From positions 95,628,895 to 95,692,894 of the forward strand of contig CM035226.1 in assembly GCA_020226215.1 (NCBI GenBank): DNA of 64,000 bases, in the 5' to 3' direction. This stretch comes from Sindora glabra. Taxonomy: Eukaryota; Streptophyta; Magnoliopsida; Fabales; Fabaceae. The notes under the pieces are model-generated. The model was not told where the DNA came from and did no database searches. It saw only the letters and a program-made list of their open reading frames with translations. A program made the translations under genes and the position numbers. Shown here in pieces: positions 24,325 through 38,720 of the stretch. How positions within the stretch are numbered: position 1 is the stretch's first letter; the number at the start of each line of letters is the position of its first letter.

Positions 24325-27300
24325 AATTATTAATATTCTCTTATAAAATAATGACATATAATTTAAAGAAAAGCAAAAGGATTCAATATGTAAATGCATG
24401 TCCCAAACTATTATTATAAAGAAATTGATTGAATATAATTACACATGTCAACAATGGAAACATATGGTATTCACGTTCTATTATTCTCACACTTTCATTT
24501 ATTTTTGTCACAACTAAATGAGGATTAAATTTCTAATTCTCATTTTCATATGAAAAAATATGTGTGCTCTCTCTCTCTCTCTCACATACAAAATTGAATG
24601 TAAAAGTAACTTTTAATCAATAATATTATATTAGGAAGGGAATTGCAAATGAGTACATCCATTTTTTAATCACGGACAATTAATGTTAAAATCAGTTAAA
24701 TTGCTCCCGCACAAACAGATAAATTATATGGGTATGCATAATATTTAATTTTATTTATAAAAATGATGTTTATTATATTACTAAATTTTATAATTGGTAT
24801 TATTAATTCTTTATTTTTATTTTTATTATAATTATTCATCTCCCCTTTTATTTGTAATGATAAAATAAATTAAAAATATTAAATTTAATTGTTAAATTTT
24901 TATCTTAGTATCATCTAATATATATTTAATTTTTAGTAATATTCTTTTTTGATCATTTATTTTAATATTATGTATGAAGAGAAGATCAAATAATTATAAT
25001 AAAAAAAAATTAATAATGTTAGTTATGAAATTTAGGGATGTAATATTTACCATCTCTGTAAATAAGAGAGTAAATGTTATTTACTCTAAATTGCAATTAG
25101 ACAATTATTGCATTGCATGAGAAACTGAAGAAAAAAAATGTTGGCCAAGTGAATCCGAGCAGTAAAATGTTTATATATTTGCATTAAATGCGGCGGGGGA
25201 GATAAGATTTGTGGTTAAGTGGGGATAAATACGTGTTAATAAGTAAAATTTAAATTAATAAAATATTTTAAATGACACGTACATTTGAACGTGAAATTTT
25301 GAAAATATATTTAAGTTCGCTTATTTCATTAAAAATATTATTTATATATATTAATAAAAAATTATATATTGTTTATATTAATAATTAAAAATAATATATA
25401 AAAAATATAATAATAAAAAATAATATTTTTAAAATTATTTTTAATTTTTATATTTAATATTAAATAAATATAATATTTTATTTTATATTAATATTTTATA
25501 ATTATATTAAAAAAATACTTTCCATCAAAATAAATAATTGTTTACGGGCGTGGAAATAAATTGATTCTGCCACTGGCGAAATGTTCGAAACGGAATTTGA
25601 AACATACTTCAATGATTGACATGATTGAGTAGTAAATATAATCATGAATCACCGTATTCAACCTTTAAATCCTATAAAGTACGACTTCGAAGTTCGAACA
25701 AATAATACTACGCGCAGACACATTCTATTTGTTTTCACTTTTCACACAAATCTTTTAAATTTAATTTATTATTAATATAAATTAATTTTATTTTATTATT
25801 TTATTTATATATTATTATATTATTAAAAAAAATATTATTAATAAAAAAATTTAATTATTATTAATTTTTAGATATTAATTTCTTATTCATTAATAATATA
25901 GAATTGTTAATTATTATTTTTGAGATATTAATTTTTTATCTAGAGAAAAATTTTATATTAATAATTATTATAGATTGAATTTAAATTTATTTAATATAAA
26001 ATTAACTAAACTTTTTATCTCTATAAATTTTTTTATTTTAATTTTTATAAAATATTTTGTACCAATATTATTCCTATAAAATATTAATTTATTTAGTTTT
26101 ATCTTGAAAAAGATGAAATTAATTTTTGTATAGATAATAACAAAAGAATAAAATTACATAAATTAATATTTTATAATAGTAAATTGATATAAAATATTTT
26201 ATTAACATAAAAGTGAAAGAAAAACAAATTTTACAAGGGTAAAAAGAGAGGATTACTCTAAAACTAATACACATAAGAAAATTGTTTTAAAAATATGTGC
26301 CCGGCCGGCATTCTTTATGGCACGAAACGTGTTCTATTGGTTTTCCTAACAACCAAATTATATGATCGAATGAATTTATTACATCTGTTTCACGCGTGGT
26401 GATTTATCATATTTATAATTTATTATTAAATAATAATAGTAAATTTAATAATTATAGCGAAGAATTACAAAATGCATGAGTATTTTGAATCTCTAGTCTT
26501 GTCATTTTAAAACTTGATTACGTGACCTCATGGTAATAATTTAATTCCAACTAATATTTTTCATGCGTGTTAATTACCATGAACAAGAGATTGAATACAT
26601 TATCTTAATTAAACCAAATCATGAGACAAGTGGGGCGCATGAAATAAATTATTGAGGTTAGGTACCGAGAAGGTTCTATTCAAGAAGACAGTTCAAGGAA
26701 CCAATCCACACCATTACTTTCCTCCCAAGAGGACTTGGATATGCAGAATTGCTTTTATATAATGTGGTCAGAACGAAATCCCCAGCACCTATCATGCAAG
26801 ACTTAAGACATGATAGTATAAAATAAATTATATAATATATATATATATATACTATATTTTTAAAACTTCAAATGAATTGTATATATAGACTATCTACTTC
26901 GCAGAGGAGAGAATAAGAGTTGATAAGATAAATTTTAAATTCTTAGAATTAAAAAGAAAATCTTTATAAATCTTTTCTCTCTCACCTCTTTTTCACATAT
27001 CTTTTTTTAAAATTAAAATTAAAAAGATTCTTTTCTATTAGTATTTATATTTTGATTTAGTATTTTATTTAATTTTTATTTAACAATATTATACTATATT
27101 TATTATACTTGTAAATAGTGATAATTTATATTACTTTTCATACTTTTTATGATTTTATACGAGGTACTTATTGAATTTTATACTCTTAAATTAATTTAAT
27201 ATAATTTTTATTAGCTTGTTATGCATGCATCCATACATAAATTGGTATGTTCATGTACAGATATGTACATTTATGTATGTGTATTGGTGTTTTGTCCCTT

Positions 27301-27507
27301 TAAAATTTTAATGTGCAAAGGGAAATGAAAATTTAAATGTATTAAATAATTATTTTAATAAAAATGATTTGTTTATTTTAGTTCTTATGCTTTAGGATTG
27401 AAAGTTTAAGTTTTAAATAGGGAAAAAGAATATGTTAATCAAACTAGTTTTGAATAAGAATTTTAGGTAAATGAGGATTAAAATAATTAGATATGCCAAA
27501 AAAATAT
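24325..27507. repeat. Duplicated block, copy C (right module only)
   Basis: This is the third copy of the module seen at 8,065-11,190 and 19,750-21,745, in the same orientation. It keeps the distal part with A that B has lost, including the 'aagaagacagttcaagga' stretch near 26,680. Similarity to A ends at about 27,507, immediately before a TG that may start an LTR. It includes a (CT)n run near 24,566 and a short (AT)n near 26,838. No gene is seen. Confidence 0.85.
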
Positions 27508-30500
27508 TGTAAAATTCATGTAGGGAAAAATGTGTTGAATAAAAGAACTAAGAATTGTAAGTAATTAGAAGTATGAGAATAAGGACAGAGGGGATTTTGG
27601 ATAAAAGATAAAAATGCCATTACATCCCTTTAAAAACCTATTTAGCTCTCTCTCTTTTCATTTTTCCCCCTAACTGAAATCTCCACTCCTTATCCCACCA
27701 TTCTCTCATTTCTCCACTATACTTTTTCAACAAATCTTGAAAAGGGAAGTAAAATGTTGAAAAATTCTTCATATGATCAAGGCAAGGATTCCTAAACTAC
27801 TTTTAATCTTACATTTTACTTTGAAATTTGTTAAAGCTCCACTTTGAGTTTGAAATGAGAAAATTAAACCCTAATGAAAAGCCATTGAAATTTTAGATCA
27901 TTAGGGCTAATGAATGATGGATTCAACCTTATAAACCTTTTTCCACAATAGGTGAATGAACAACCTAACTTAAATTTTCAAGATTTACATAATTAGGGTT
28001 CATTTATGAAACTTGGAGTTTTATGGATTTGTGATAAATAAGGTGTTTTATTTTGAATAAATGGTGTATAAATGGTGAAAATGGACTATACAAGGTTCTT
28101 ATATGAAATATTAATGGATTAGTAAAGATTAAATGAGAAATTAAGTGATAAAAGAGGTGTATGTGTCACACATGAATAGTGGTTTCATGATGAAAAAATA
28201 TGTAAAAATCTAGTATAATGGTCAACCATTAGACCTAAATAGTTTATCATTGCGTTAGAAACTTTATTTAAGATTTCTATCTGAAAGTGAATGGTCAATT
28301 GTTGGGTTTCAAATAGTCAACTATTACTCCTCTATTACTAGAATATGATGACATATGTTGATGCTTTAGTTCTTTAATCTAAACATAATAGCGACATGAG
28401 TTACTACATAAATTGGATTAATGATTCAAATAATGATTTCACTTCCATGAATAAAAGAAACTAATAATATTAAAGAGATACCTTAGTACATGGATGGAAT
28501 TAAAGTTATAAGTATGTATGAATAGAGTTTAAATGTGATTGTGTTGTTATAGACTTAAAAGGATTTAAATGTTATGTTATTATGACATAATACCTTATTT
28601 ATGATGTGTTATAATTGGTGGTGGCCATGCAAGAAAGGTGTAATAGTTATGTTATTTGATAAATGATTCATTTAAATGGATTGTGAAATGAAATATGTGT
28701 ATGAGACCTATTATCAAAAGGACAAATAGGAATAAGGATAAGTTATGAGAAGTATTGCATATATAAGAAATATTAAAATAATATGCATTTGGTATATGAG
28801 AGTTGTAATGGTGGAGATATCATATGTATACACAAGGTCCAATAAACATTTAAAAAGGTATAAAAGAAAGCCTAGAGTGATAAGGATAAGTTTATTAAAG
28901 TATAAGGATGATCCAAGAGTCAAAAAGAAATTTATTTGCTTTCTATGTGTTGATTTAATTATTGCATTGAATATGTGATTAGATGTGAAAACTAGAAGGG
29001 TATGTATGCATAAGAAATGTTGTAAGTATTGGTTGTGAACTAAATGATTGAACATTATTATGACTTTATTGCAAACCATAAAATGATATGATCCTATGAA
29101 ATAATGAACATGTATGTCAGATTAACAATGGCATTGACTATGGGAAATTGTTTATGATGATAATGGGTCTATTACAAATGATTGTATTGGATTATGTAAA
29201 TTTTAATGAAAATGTCATTGTGGTAAATTTGCTTAACTATATAGGTTGTAAGAAGGTAAGTTTAATCAGTAAGCCATAAATTAAGTATTTATGCTTTTAT
29301 TTATTCTATAATGTTTATTCTCTAAGCCCAAGTTTATTCTCTAGTGTGTTATGAATTTGCAAATCATGTGGTGAATATTCGTCAACACCATTGATTAAAG
29401 CTTCGAGGAGTTCATCAAGTAAGGCTTGGGCAACATGGGATAATGTATGATAAACATTTTTATGCTATCATTTGTATTGAATAAAATAGGTAGCAAGCTA
29501 ATAACTATATTTAAGTTTTATAAGAGCTTGCAAATCATATTTCTTTTCAATTAATAATATTATCATTTTTGTAATAATACAAAAGTTTTCTTAAACCATC
29601 TAAGAATATTATCTAGGTATATTACAAATACAGTTCAAGCTAGTAGAAACTAAGAATTGGGTTCCATGTTGATCATGAATAAGGTTAAGTTTAATATCAA
29701 AGCATAGTCTAGGTTCCTAGCAAAATAAAAACCTTAGGTTGTATTTATGTACTACCTAAATAGGCATTAATCAAAACTATACAAGTGGTATGTGTGAATT
29801 TAGGATAATGTACTTGTTAATTGGTTGTTTGAAAAAATTTTGGTGTATATAATGATCATAAATGTTGTAAGATAAGCGTGTATGTGTGTATAACCTCAGC
29901 AATTGAAAGCTATCTAAAAGTTTATGGGCCTGAAATAGTTAATGTGATAAAGGAAATGGTGGATAAGGTTCCTCATCCAAAGCTGCAAATATATTGTAAA
30001 AAGTTATCATGATAGGGTCAACAACTGAATTTGTTTTTGTAATCGACAGTAATGACTAATTGATGCTATGATGGTATGGATTTATTATTGCTATTGAGGA
30101 GTTTTTGGAGCTTGAATATAAGTGTACTACTTATAATAAAATAGAAATAAAGGATTAAAAAAATCAAATTAAAAAAAGTGTGTATATCTAGATGGATACA
30201 TCTATATTTATAGAGGGGTATTTAGATCAAGCTATTGTGTCATAATTAATTGGTAAATTTAGATGGTTATCAAAATTTGTAACATGAAATGAAGCGATGA
30301 GGTGATAATTAATGAAGACTATTAATAATGCTTAAGGTTTGTTATTAGTGTTATAAATAAGTTCGAAAGTAGTACAGTAAGAAGATTGACCTAGTGTGAT
30401 TGATTATGTGATAATAATTGTTGAAATTATTGCCCTTGTGCATGTGAAAAAGGAAAGGGAGTTATTGCAAGTATAAGTTAGTTGAACAAGTTTTAATAAG

Positions 30501-31640
30501 ACATCATAGGCTAACCATTTTATAGTAATTCTTGTAAGGAGTAAAGTAAAGTTTGAACATGCAAATAAAGATAGGAAATAAGACACCAAACCTTTTTAAG
30601 AAATTTATCAATTGTATTGATGATAGTAAATGAGTATTCTAGTTCAAGTTATTAAATAAATTGTTTATTTTTCTATAAGAATTGTTAGCCTTGCTATTTG
30701 TTTCAAACTATGATTATGATGGAGATATGTTTTGCCTTGAATTTTACTAAATTTTGTACTAAAATTTGAGAAAAAAATCGTGCAGGTAAGGAATCATTAG
30801 CCTTCCTTGGGGTCTTTTTGCATTTTAGGCTTAACAGGGAGCTAACAGTCTATCATTAAGTTACAAATGGTTAATCATTCAATACTGGATGAATGGTTCT
30901 AAGACCCCAAGTTAACAGTTGACTATTGTGGTATGAACATTTGATCGTTGCATACTTGGTATAAATTTTGCATTTGTAATTCTTGCAATATTTTATGAAA
31001 TCTTAAGGTTTATGTCATTTTTCACCCTTAACACCAAAGTCTACCAATTAAACTTCAATATATCCCTTTTTAACACCAAATTATCAAATTTTTATTAGTT
31101 GAAATGTTATTTGCCCTAATTTTTTTTGGAAATTTAAGGTTTTAAAGCTCTTAATTGAGGACATCTAATTTTAAAGTCAAATCACACCTTTTTCTTTAAA
31201 GATTTTTTATCTAATGGCTAGTTCATCCTTTTTAAAGCACATTTAGGGTTCTTTATTTCATTCCCTTAATAATACTAGAGACAAGGTGGAAGCAAATAAG
31301 GAAATGGATGCTTCACTCACCATGATGGCACAATGGAAGTGTTACAAGAGAATTATAAGCCTAAAACTATTATCAAGTGTAAGTATATTGATTGTAATTG
31401 CTTTAATAAAGAAAATTTCCATGGTTTGTGATATTAAATGCCTTAGGATTGAAAAGCTTTGTTACCTTTAATATTAGATATTATAAATCAATCATACAGG
31501 CATTTTATTCTAATATGATTATTTATGATAATCTTATAATGATTAAATTGAAAATTTAGGGGTAAAAAATTCATACTACTATTGAAATTTTAATATAATA
31601 GTTAAAGCTTAAAGGTGAGGAAAGTGTAAAAGTGACAAAT
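27508..31640 (+). other. Unresolved retroelement-like sequence
   Basis: It starts abruptly with TGTAAAATTCATG at the break in copy C, which would suit an LTR start, and has LTR-like pyrimidine-rich and TATA-poor stretches near 27,600-27,750. I could not find a matching second LTR, a primer-binding site or a TSD. Motifs such as 'agtcaactatt' near 28,310 and 'cagttgactattg' near 30,912 resemble those in the gypsy LTR at 50.5 kb. Frames here (for example a 121-codon minus-strand frame at 28,714-29,079) are Leu/Ile-rich products of AT-rich DNA. Confidence 0.3.
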
Positions 31641-32455
31641 GTAAGTAGGCATTTAGAAAAGTTTCAAGATGATTTTAATAAAGAGGAGCAATATGATACA
31701 TTTACCCTTGACAAAAGCTCATTTTATAAACTTTCAGTGAACGATTTAAATACTTCACTATGAATTCTTTTATATATAATTGGGGATGTAATATTAAATA
31801 AAACTAGAAAGTAGGATAATATGAGTGTGGTGGAGTTATATTTAATATAAGCAATCATTGTGAAGCATCTCACTAATGTTCCTTATTTGATTATGCAAAA
31901 GATGATGAATATGGATTATCATAAGTAGTTACCTTTTTAATACAATCACCTAATAGCTCATTTTATAGGGAAATAGGATATCAATTTAATTGGTCTAATC
32001 ATAAACTTCAAGATCCCATTCATATCTAATTTGAGGACTTTAAATTGAATTGGATATGCTAAAGTGGATGGAGTATGGTAATGAAAGCTAGTGTATGATG
32101 CTTAAAGAAGAGCAAAGGTGCAACAAAAAGCTAGGCAAGTGGCTTTGCTAGGTAAAAGAGAAAGTGGACCATCCTAAATGCTTAAATAATAAGGTGTTCC
32201 TCCCAGTGAACTTTCCACTAATTTTAAGAATCGGGTTTTAGCCATACTTCAAAATATACAAACTTTTTTCACCAGTAGGATGCAATTTCTTAAGGATTAG
32301 GTGATTCAGATTGACAACCAAATGTATGGATTTAAAGAAGAACTTGTTGGATTAGGGGACCAGTTTACCTAAGTGGAAGGCAATGTTATTAAGATTGCTA
32401 AGTTCTAGAACTTACCTATAAAGGGTGATGATGATGCTAGCAATACTTGATCTTG
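31640..32455 (+). pseudogene. Gag-like 'putative plant transposon protein' relic
   Basis: Broken frames between these points give peptides resembling the family annotated in plant genomes as putative plant transposon protein. A 'VPYLIMQKMM' segment with a following 'LIAHFI' lies near 31,880-31,970. A hydrophilic tail with 'QKARQVALLGK' (32,120) and a coiled-coil-like 'MYGFKEELVGLGDQ' (32,320) lead to the end. Many stops interrupt it. The assignment rests on family memory of the pattern, without a search. It lies just before the truncated gypsy LTR, so it belongs to a different, older or younger element. Confidence 0.4.
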
Positions 32456-32599
32456 ATTTTCTTATTTAACTTATGACTTTATTTATCTCTTTTTGCTTTA
32501 AGCAGTACATAATTATTATTGCTCTTTAACTTATTATGAATATTTTATATTATGACTTTATGAAGATAATTTTTGAATATTGTTATGATATGGTTTTTA

Positions 32600-33988
32600 G
32601 TAAATTATATAATATATATCTTTATAAATATGAATTAGTTTTATAATCATTGTTTTATCCATAATTACCTATTGCTTGGTATAATTATCCTTAAGCTAAA
32701 TGTAGTTAACTATATAATTAACTACTATAGATCAGATTTTACTTCTAAACTCTTATAATTGACTACATAGTCAATTACCATTAGGCAAAACTTATCTTTC
32801 AGCCTTTTATAGTTAATTATAAATTCTAAGACTTATCTTTAAACACCTGTAGTTGAGTGTACAATAAACTGTGGCCTTATTTCACTATAGTATCACATAT
32901 TTTATGGTAATATATAGTGTTCGACCTTCTTAGTCATGCAAGATAAGAATAAATTATATTAAATACAATTAATGGAGGGTTATAAGTGAGAAATCAGATA
33001 TTATGTTTCTAAGGTAATTAGAATTATGTAAACATTGGTACTTTAATCTTATACAATTTAGTGAAGTTAAAGTCTTAGGTTTTATTTAAAAAAAGATAAA
33101 CTCTTTAAGGTTTTGCTTATGTATATACACATGTAAACATGATTTTATTATAAATATGGTGTTATATGCATGAAATTGATATAATTTTTGAGATAACTAG
33201 TTGTGTTATGCATTTTAGCATGAATAAGAATGATAAGGTAGAGATTATTGTAACTTTATTGTGATATTATGTATTGGATCTGTATCCTCATTTATAAGGG
33301 GATAAGAATAACCTTAAAAGAATAAGGTTTGGGTTTTGAGAGATAAAGATGAAGGGAGTTGCAAGAAGAATAGTTGTTTGAAATTTGTTTTATTTACAAT
33401 TGCTACCTTATCCTTTGAAATTTTCCTTCTTATTATAATTTAAGAGGTGATAACCTTACAAGTGATTAGTCATATAAATGACTGGATAAAAGTTATATTG
33501 TTAGTAAAGTTTTACATCCAAGGACATTATGTTATAAAGACTTCAATGAAATCTTAAATGTTCTCTTATACACCTAGTTATTTACATTTTTACCTTTTAA
33601 GCTATTTGTTTAGGTAGAATATTTCTTATTAAGTCCCATAATTACTTTCTTATAAGTTAATTTTTTGAATACTTAATAGGATCCACTATCACTTCAACCA
33701 TAATAAGTAAGACACCCTCCTTAAAGGTTTTTTTTATCTATCTTTTGGCAAATTTGGCAACAAACATAATTATTAAAATTAAGCAAAATTAAAGGGCCAA
33801 GTCTTTCTTGTTTGTAATAGGGGTTGAGCACTAGGATATGAATTACATAGTTAGGATAACTTATACATATGTGCCATGAGGCTTATAAGTTATCAAAACT
33901 ATTCTTTTGATATATAATTCCAATTGTAATGAACACTTCCTAGGAATTAATATCTATGTTCATTTTCTATGATAATTAAGTATATATT
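32600..33988 (+). mobile_element. Ty3/gypsy 5' LTR part 1 (truncated)
   Basis: The segment aligns in order with 50,540-51,925 of the 3' LTR. Shared landmarks include the 'agttaactatataattaactac' zone, 'tatcacatattttatggtaat', 'catgcaagataagaataaatta' and 'tacacatgtaaacatgatttta' (each partly shared). The first ~1 kb of the LTR, present at 49,544-50,540, is missing here. The LTR is then split by the insertion at 33,994-42,870 and resumes at 42,871. Confidence 0.7.
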
Positions 33989-33993
33989 ATAAA

Positions 33994-36900
33994 GGTCATA
34001 ACCTAAATTTGATCATTACTAACGTTGATCCCACTATTTAATTTTCACCAATTTCAGATTACGTTAATTCTTACCAATGAAAATCTCTTTATTTCCATGG
34101 TGACTTAATTTTCCTTATAGATTTTATAGAAAAAAATGCAAAGTCTCTTCTATTTTTAGACACTTTTTAAGAGCCACATGTCTTCAATCATACAACTCAT
34201 GAATTTACACATTCGATAGTAACATAAAGTGCATGTAAAATATACAATCCATCATATTTATTTATATAGACAACCAAATCTCCTAATCTAATTATCACTT
34301 CTCTAATAAGGTGGTCTTTGATTCTTTAAAGATGCAATAAAGTTTGAATACAGTCATTTCAACATAAAAAATTAAAAATAAAAAGGAATTAGTTACAAGA
34401 ACTTAGTGAGCATATATTTACCATAACCATGCCTAAAATCAATTACATAAAGTAATTATATGCTAATTAAGCATTAAAATAAAAAAAACATTTGCAAACT
34501 AAATTCATAGATTTTGAAAACATGCGATGTCAATTATTAGGTTGATGTATTTACCTATACTTAACTTAAATATCCTATTTCACATTACAGTTCATAATAG
34601 TTTCAATCATTCAATTTAGATAATATAATTACAATTTTGCATATAACCTATTCTGGGTAATCATTAAACTTTTAAGTAATCGACAAGAGTCCATCATAAC
34701 CAGGTTATCACAATCACATCGAACAGAAGTACTCAAAGACAAGTAAATTTCAAAGTTGTATTATAATAGATAACAATTTATAATAAATATGCATGCATCC
34801 ACCTTTTAACTCATAAGTCAACTTTATACCTTTCATAAATTGTCCATCATTATCTCTCCAAGGTCTACCTTATACCTTTTACAAATATATTATTAACAAT
34901 TATTCATTTGGTATTCATAACGTCATCCGTATCATATTTCCCATCTCACTTTCAATGCAACTCGTGACATAATTCATAATATAATTTATACACTAAAGCA
35001 CAAGCTCTACATAAAATAATTATAATCACAATCCAATTTTAATGCGAAGTGATTAGTTTATCATCACATGGAAATATCAAAGCACATAATATATATAATA
35101 GTACCATCATGCTCTCTTGCATAGTCATAACACTCATTCACATCTTAATATAATTTAAATTACTTTTTTCAAAAACATTTCTAATATATACATAACAACG
35201 TAAATTCAATCATAATACAAATTTTATCCTTCATCATTGCAATCCAATCACAATAAATTAACAATAGATAATAACTTCACCATGCCTTCAAAGCATGGTT
35301 AATAAACATTTACTTAAATCAATAATCACTATCTTATCATAATCATTATTTCTACATCACTCATGCATCCCATAATGGTGATTTAATAATAATAATAATA
35401 ACCTATAATACATTATTATACTTTTAATCATTTATAAGTAGATGTATATATGAGTTGTATCATTTATAAGAAAAATTATAAACATGCCATTTAAACAAAA
35501 TAATATTAAAACACTTATTTTAGGGAAGATACATACTTATCTCATAACACCTACCCATTTTTAAAAGCTCTAAGGCATCCATGATTTTCTTTCACTTTCT
35601 TTATATTTCACCATTTATAATGATAAATTATAAATATAAGGGCATTACTTATTTTATTTCCAAACATTATGATTCCAAGTTCAAATTATAACATGAGAAT
35701 ACTTTAGATTATCATTTTCTTACATTTTCTAATATTAGCCATTAAAATTAACATATGCTATAATATAGAGATTTTTGGAATCCAACTTGTATGAGTAAGA
35801 TATTAAAATGTGATGCTTTTAATGAACTTTATTCATACTACTCTACTATCCTATATCATCATTTCCTTATATTTTTGGAATTATTATAAAGAGATAGGAG
35901 ATCTTGATAAATTAGGGTTTCTTTGGTCAAGTGTAAAGTAATTAAAATATTAAAGCTTTATGCTTTAAGGAAGCATAAATCATATTATATTATAAAACTA
36001 TACATTTGATTCTTAATAATTTTAACTTTGTTTTAAAGAAATTTAATATCATATTTTAAGGATTTGCTTGAATTAAACTTTGAACACCAGAAATATTCAA
36101 TTTTTAAGATATAGATATACTCTAAGTATCCTAGTTTAACATTCTAGAGTATCAAATCCTTATTTGACTAGTTCTATACTAGGTAACTACCATAAGATGT
36201 TAAAATAATTTTTTCAATCTAACGTAAGATAATTGAAATATTAAAACTTTATGCCATACAAACATTCTATTCACATTATTTTATGAAACTATACATTTAA
36301 TTTATAATATTTTTAGCTTTATTTCAATAAAATCACCTAATCACATTTCACATAGTTAGAGGTTTCTTGAATTATGTATAAATCATTCAAAATATTAGAA
36401 TGTAGCACTTCTTAAATACTCATATCATAGTATTCTAGAATTCTACATCATAATAGTCATATTTTTCACCAGCTTCATCATATATTTCAAAAATGCATAA
36501 AAATAAATTTTTTTTCTAAATTATATATGTACAAGTATAAATATTAAAGCATTTTTTCTAATAAAAGATTAACTCTACCTATAAGGCTATCGATGACTTG
36601 CTAGTGCTGGAAACCACCACTTTTGGTTAGAAAATGCAAAGATTCAGCACCTTGCACTACAATGATTCTTGACCTTGATCTGAGCTCCTTCTTGCACCAT
36701 GGAGCTTCTAAGTTGAAGAAGGAAGCACTTTAAGCACATGGCAATGCTCAATAAGCATAGCAAGGTAGCAATTACAGAAACACTCATGCATTTTAGCTTC
36801 ATTTTCATGCCATAATTTGTGGCTTCTCCATACTAGTGGAACATTATCATTGAACAATAATGGCATAGTAGGTGGCAACTACATGAGATGGAGTCAGCAA

Positions 36901-37493
36901 TGAATGAGGGGGAAAAGAGAGTAACAAAGGAAAAAAAGGAAGATAAGAGAGATAGTGCTAAGAAAATGTGAGGATGGAGGGGAGAAAAAAAAGCTATATG
37001 CCATTATCGGATGCTTTATGGCTCACTAAAAGCTTTTTTCCCAATAGATCTCAACCTTTTATTCCCATTTTAAACCAATAGCCATTTATTTAAATTTCTA
37101 TTCTATCAAACTCCATTCTTTCAATTGAATGTAAGATCCCAACTCAATTAATTTAATACTTCATGGATATTATGAGAATAATTTATTCAATGATAAGCAT
37201 GCATCCATTTACTTATATATTTATATTATAGTTCATCACATTGTAAATTGCAAACATATTTTCATAAATTTACAAATTTATGAATAAAAACCATATACCA
37301 AAATTGATACATTTTCTAAAACTTTTCACTTTAATTTCTAAATGTCCCAATAAATAATTATATATATAAACATTCATACTTTATCTTGGCATAAATGAAT
37401 GCAATTTAATCGTACTTATTAATTATGATAAATATTTTGGGGTTTTTAAAATAATAAAATAAGAAAATTTAAATATTACTTTAGGGTATTACA
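33994..37493 (-). repeat. 3' LTR of LARD-like element (3.5 kb)
   Basis: It aligns end to end with 38,725-42,870. It lacks the 626-base MITE found in the sister LTR: the empty site is 'catggttaataaacatttactt' near 35,296. It has only a short (AT)n near 35,085. Near its minus-strand start lies a GC-richer stretch (36,580-36,960) that is also present in the sister. Confidence 0.8.
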
Positions 37494-37510
37494 ATCTTCC
37501 CCTTTTAAAA
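37494..37510 (-). other. Polypurine tract of LARD-like element
   Basis: On the minus strand it reads AAAAGGGGAAGAT directly before the TGTAATACC start of the 3' LTR, the expected place for plus-strand priming. Confidence 0.75.
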
Positions 37511-38712
37511 GAATTTAACCTTGAATTCTAGGGGTACGATACCAAGAGAGAAACATATTATTTTTCATCGACCAATTATTCTTGAGTTCTAAGTTAAGTG
37601 CTTAAACTCACCTTACTTAGTTTTTCACACTAGACCAATGATAACATAGAAAGTTACAGTAGTCACTACATCACCCATTAGGATATTCTAGTTTTATAGT
37701 GGTTATAAAGGACATAAACCTTTCATCAATTCCCAACAAGATTAAGTTTTTGTAACAAGGGAAATTAAATGATGATTTAATTTTCCATATGATTCAAGAC
37801 ACAATAGCCATACAAACACAAAAAGGTAAGAACCCTTGGTAAAGTGTCCATTTGCCACTATTATAATTAGACTTGCATTAGAAATGAACTTGGGATAATT
37901 AAAATGTGAAAGTACAAAGTAAGTCATGTAGAACCAAATATGTAATTGGTTCTTTTATTTTGGATTTTCCTTTAGATAGTTGGAATTAATTGTACACTTG
38001 ATTCATGTACAAAAAATTTTAACTCTATAAAAGTTTTGCACCTAATTCTTTAATCTCATATTTTACCTACTAAAAGCATAATCACACAACTTTTAATGCC
38101 TTATAAATCGATAAATTCTCAACAAATCAATAGATTTAAGTCAACATATTCACCTTCACACCAAGTGTACTTAAACAAGTTACATATATACATGCATTTA
38201 AAACATAACTTAGCATTTAACTAATCCAAAAGGAAAATCGACTTTAATTTTGCATAATATAATAAAAGAATAGGCTTTTTATAAACCAATCAAGTATCAT
38301 TAACAATAATGAATTCTATAATTCATCATACAATCCCAAGCACATTCACTTTCTTAATCAATAAAAAAAATGCTACCTTGTTAGCATTGGTCATAAACCA
38401 TAACTTAAATTCATTCTACACAATTTTAAATTATCACATATCTTCAACATTTAAACTAGAAGCAATTTACCAAGGAAATAGTTTATCTTTTAATATAAAC
38501 TATAAAGCAATTTAATAGATTAACAAATAATGGCTAATATGTATAATAGAAAATTTATAGAAGCCTCAAAGATGCACCTTTAGGTATATTCAAACATGCC
38601 CTAGTTCTTGATCAATGTTGCTAGCCACATTATTATAAACCTAATTTGCTTAACTAGATTTGATAGTTGGATTACTCTAGCCCATTCACCATTAGGAACC
38701 TAAACTATGTTT

Positions 38713-38720
38713 TGATACCA
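38713..38720 (-). other. Primer-binding site (tRNA-iMet type)
   Basis: The minus strand reads TGGTATCA, complementary to the 3' end of initiator tRNA-Met, four bases after the 5' LTR end. Confidence 0.7.

Noticed and set aside
28714..29079. 121-codon minus-strand frame
   Set aside because: Leu/Ile/Phe-rich translation of AT-rich DNA, overlapped by a plus-strand frame, with no recognisable domain or gene signals.
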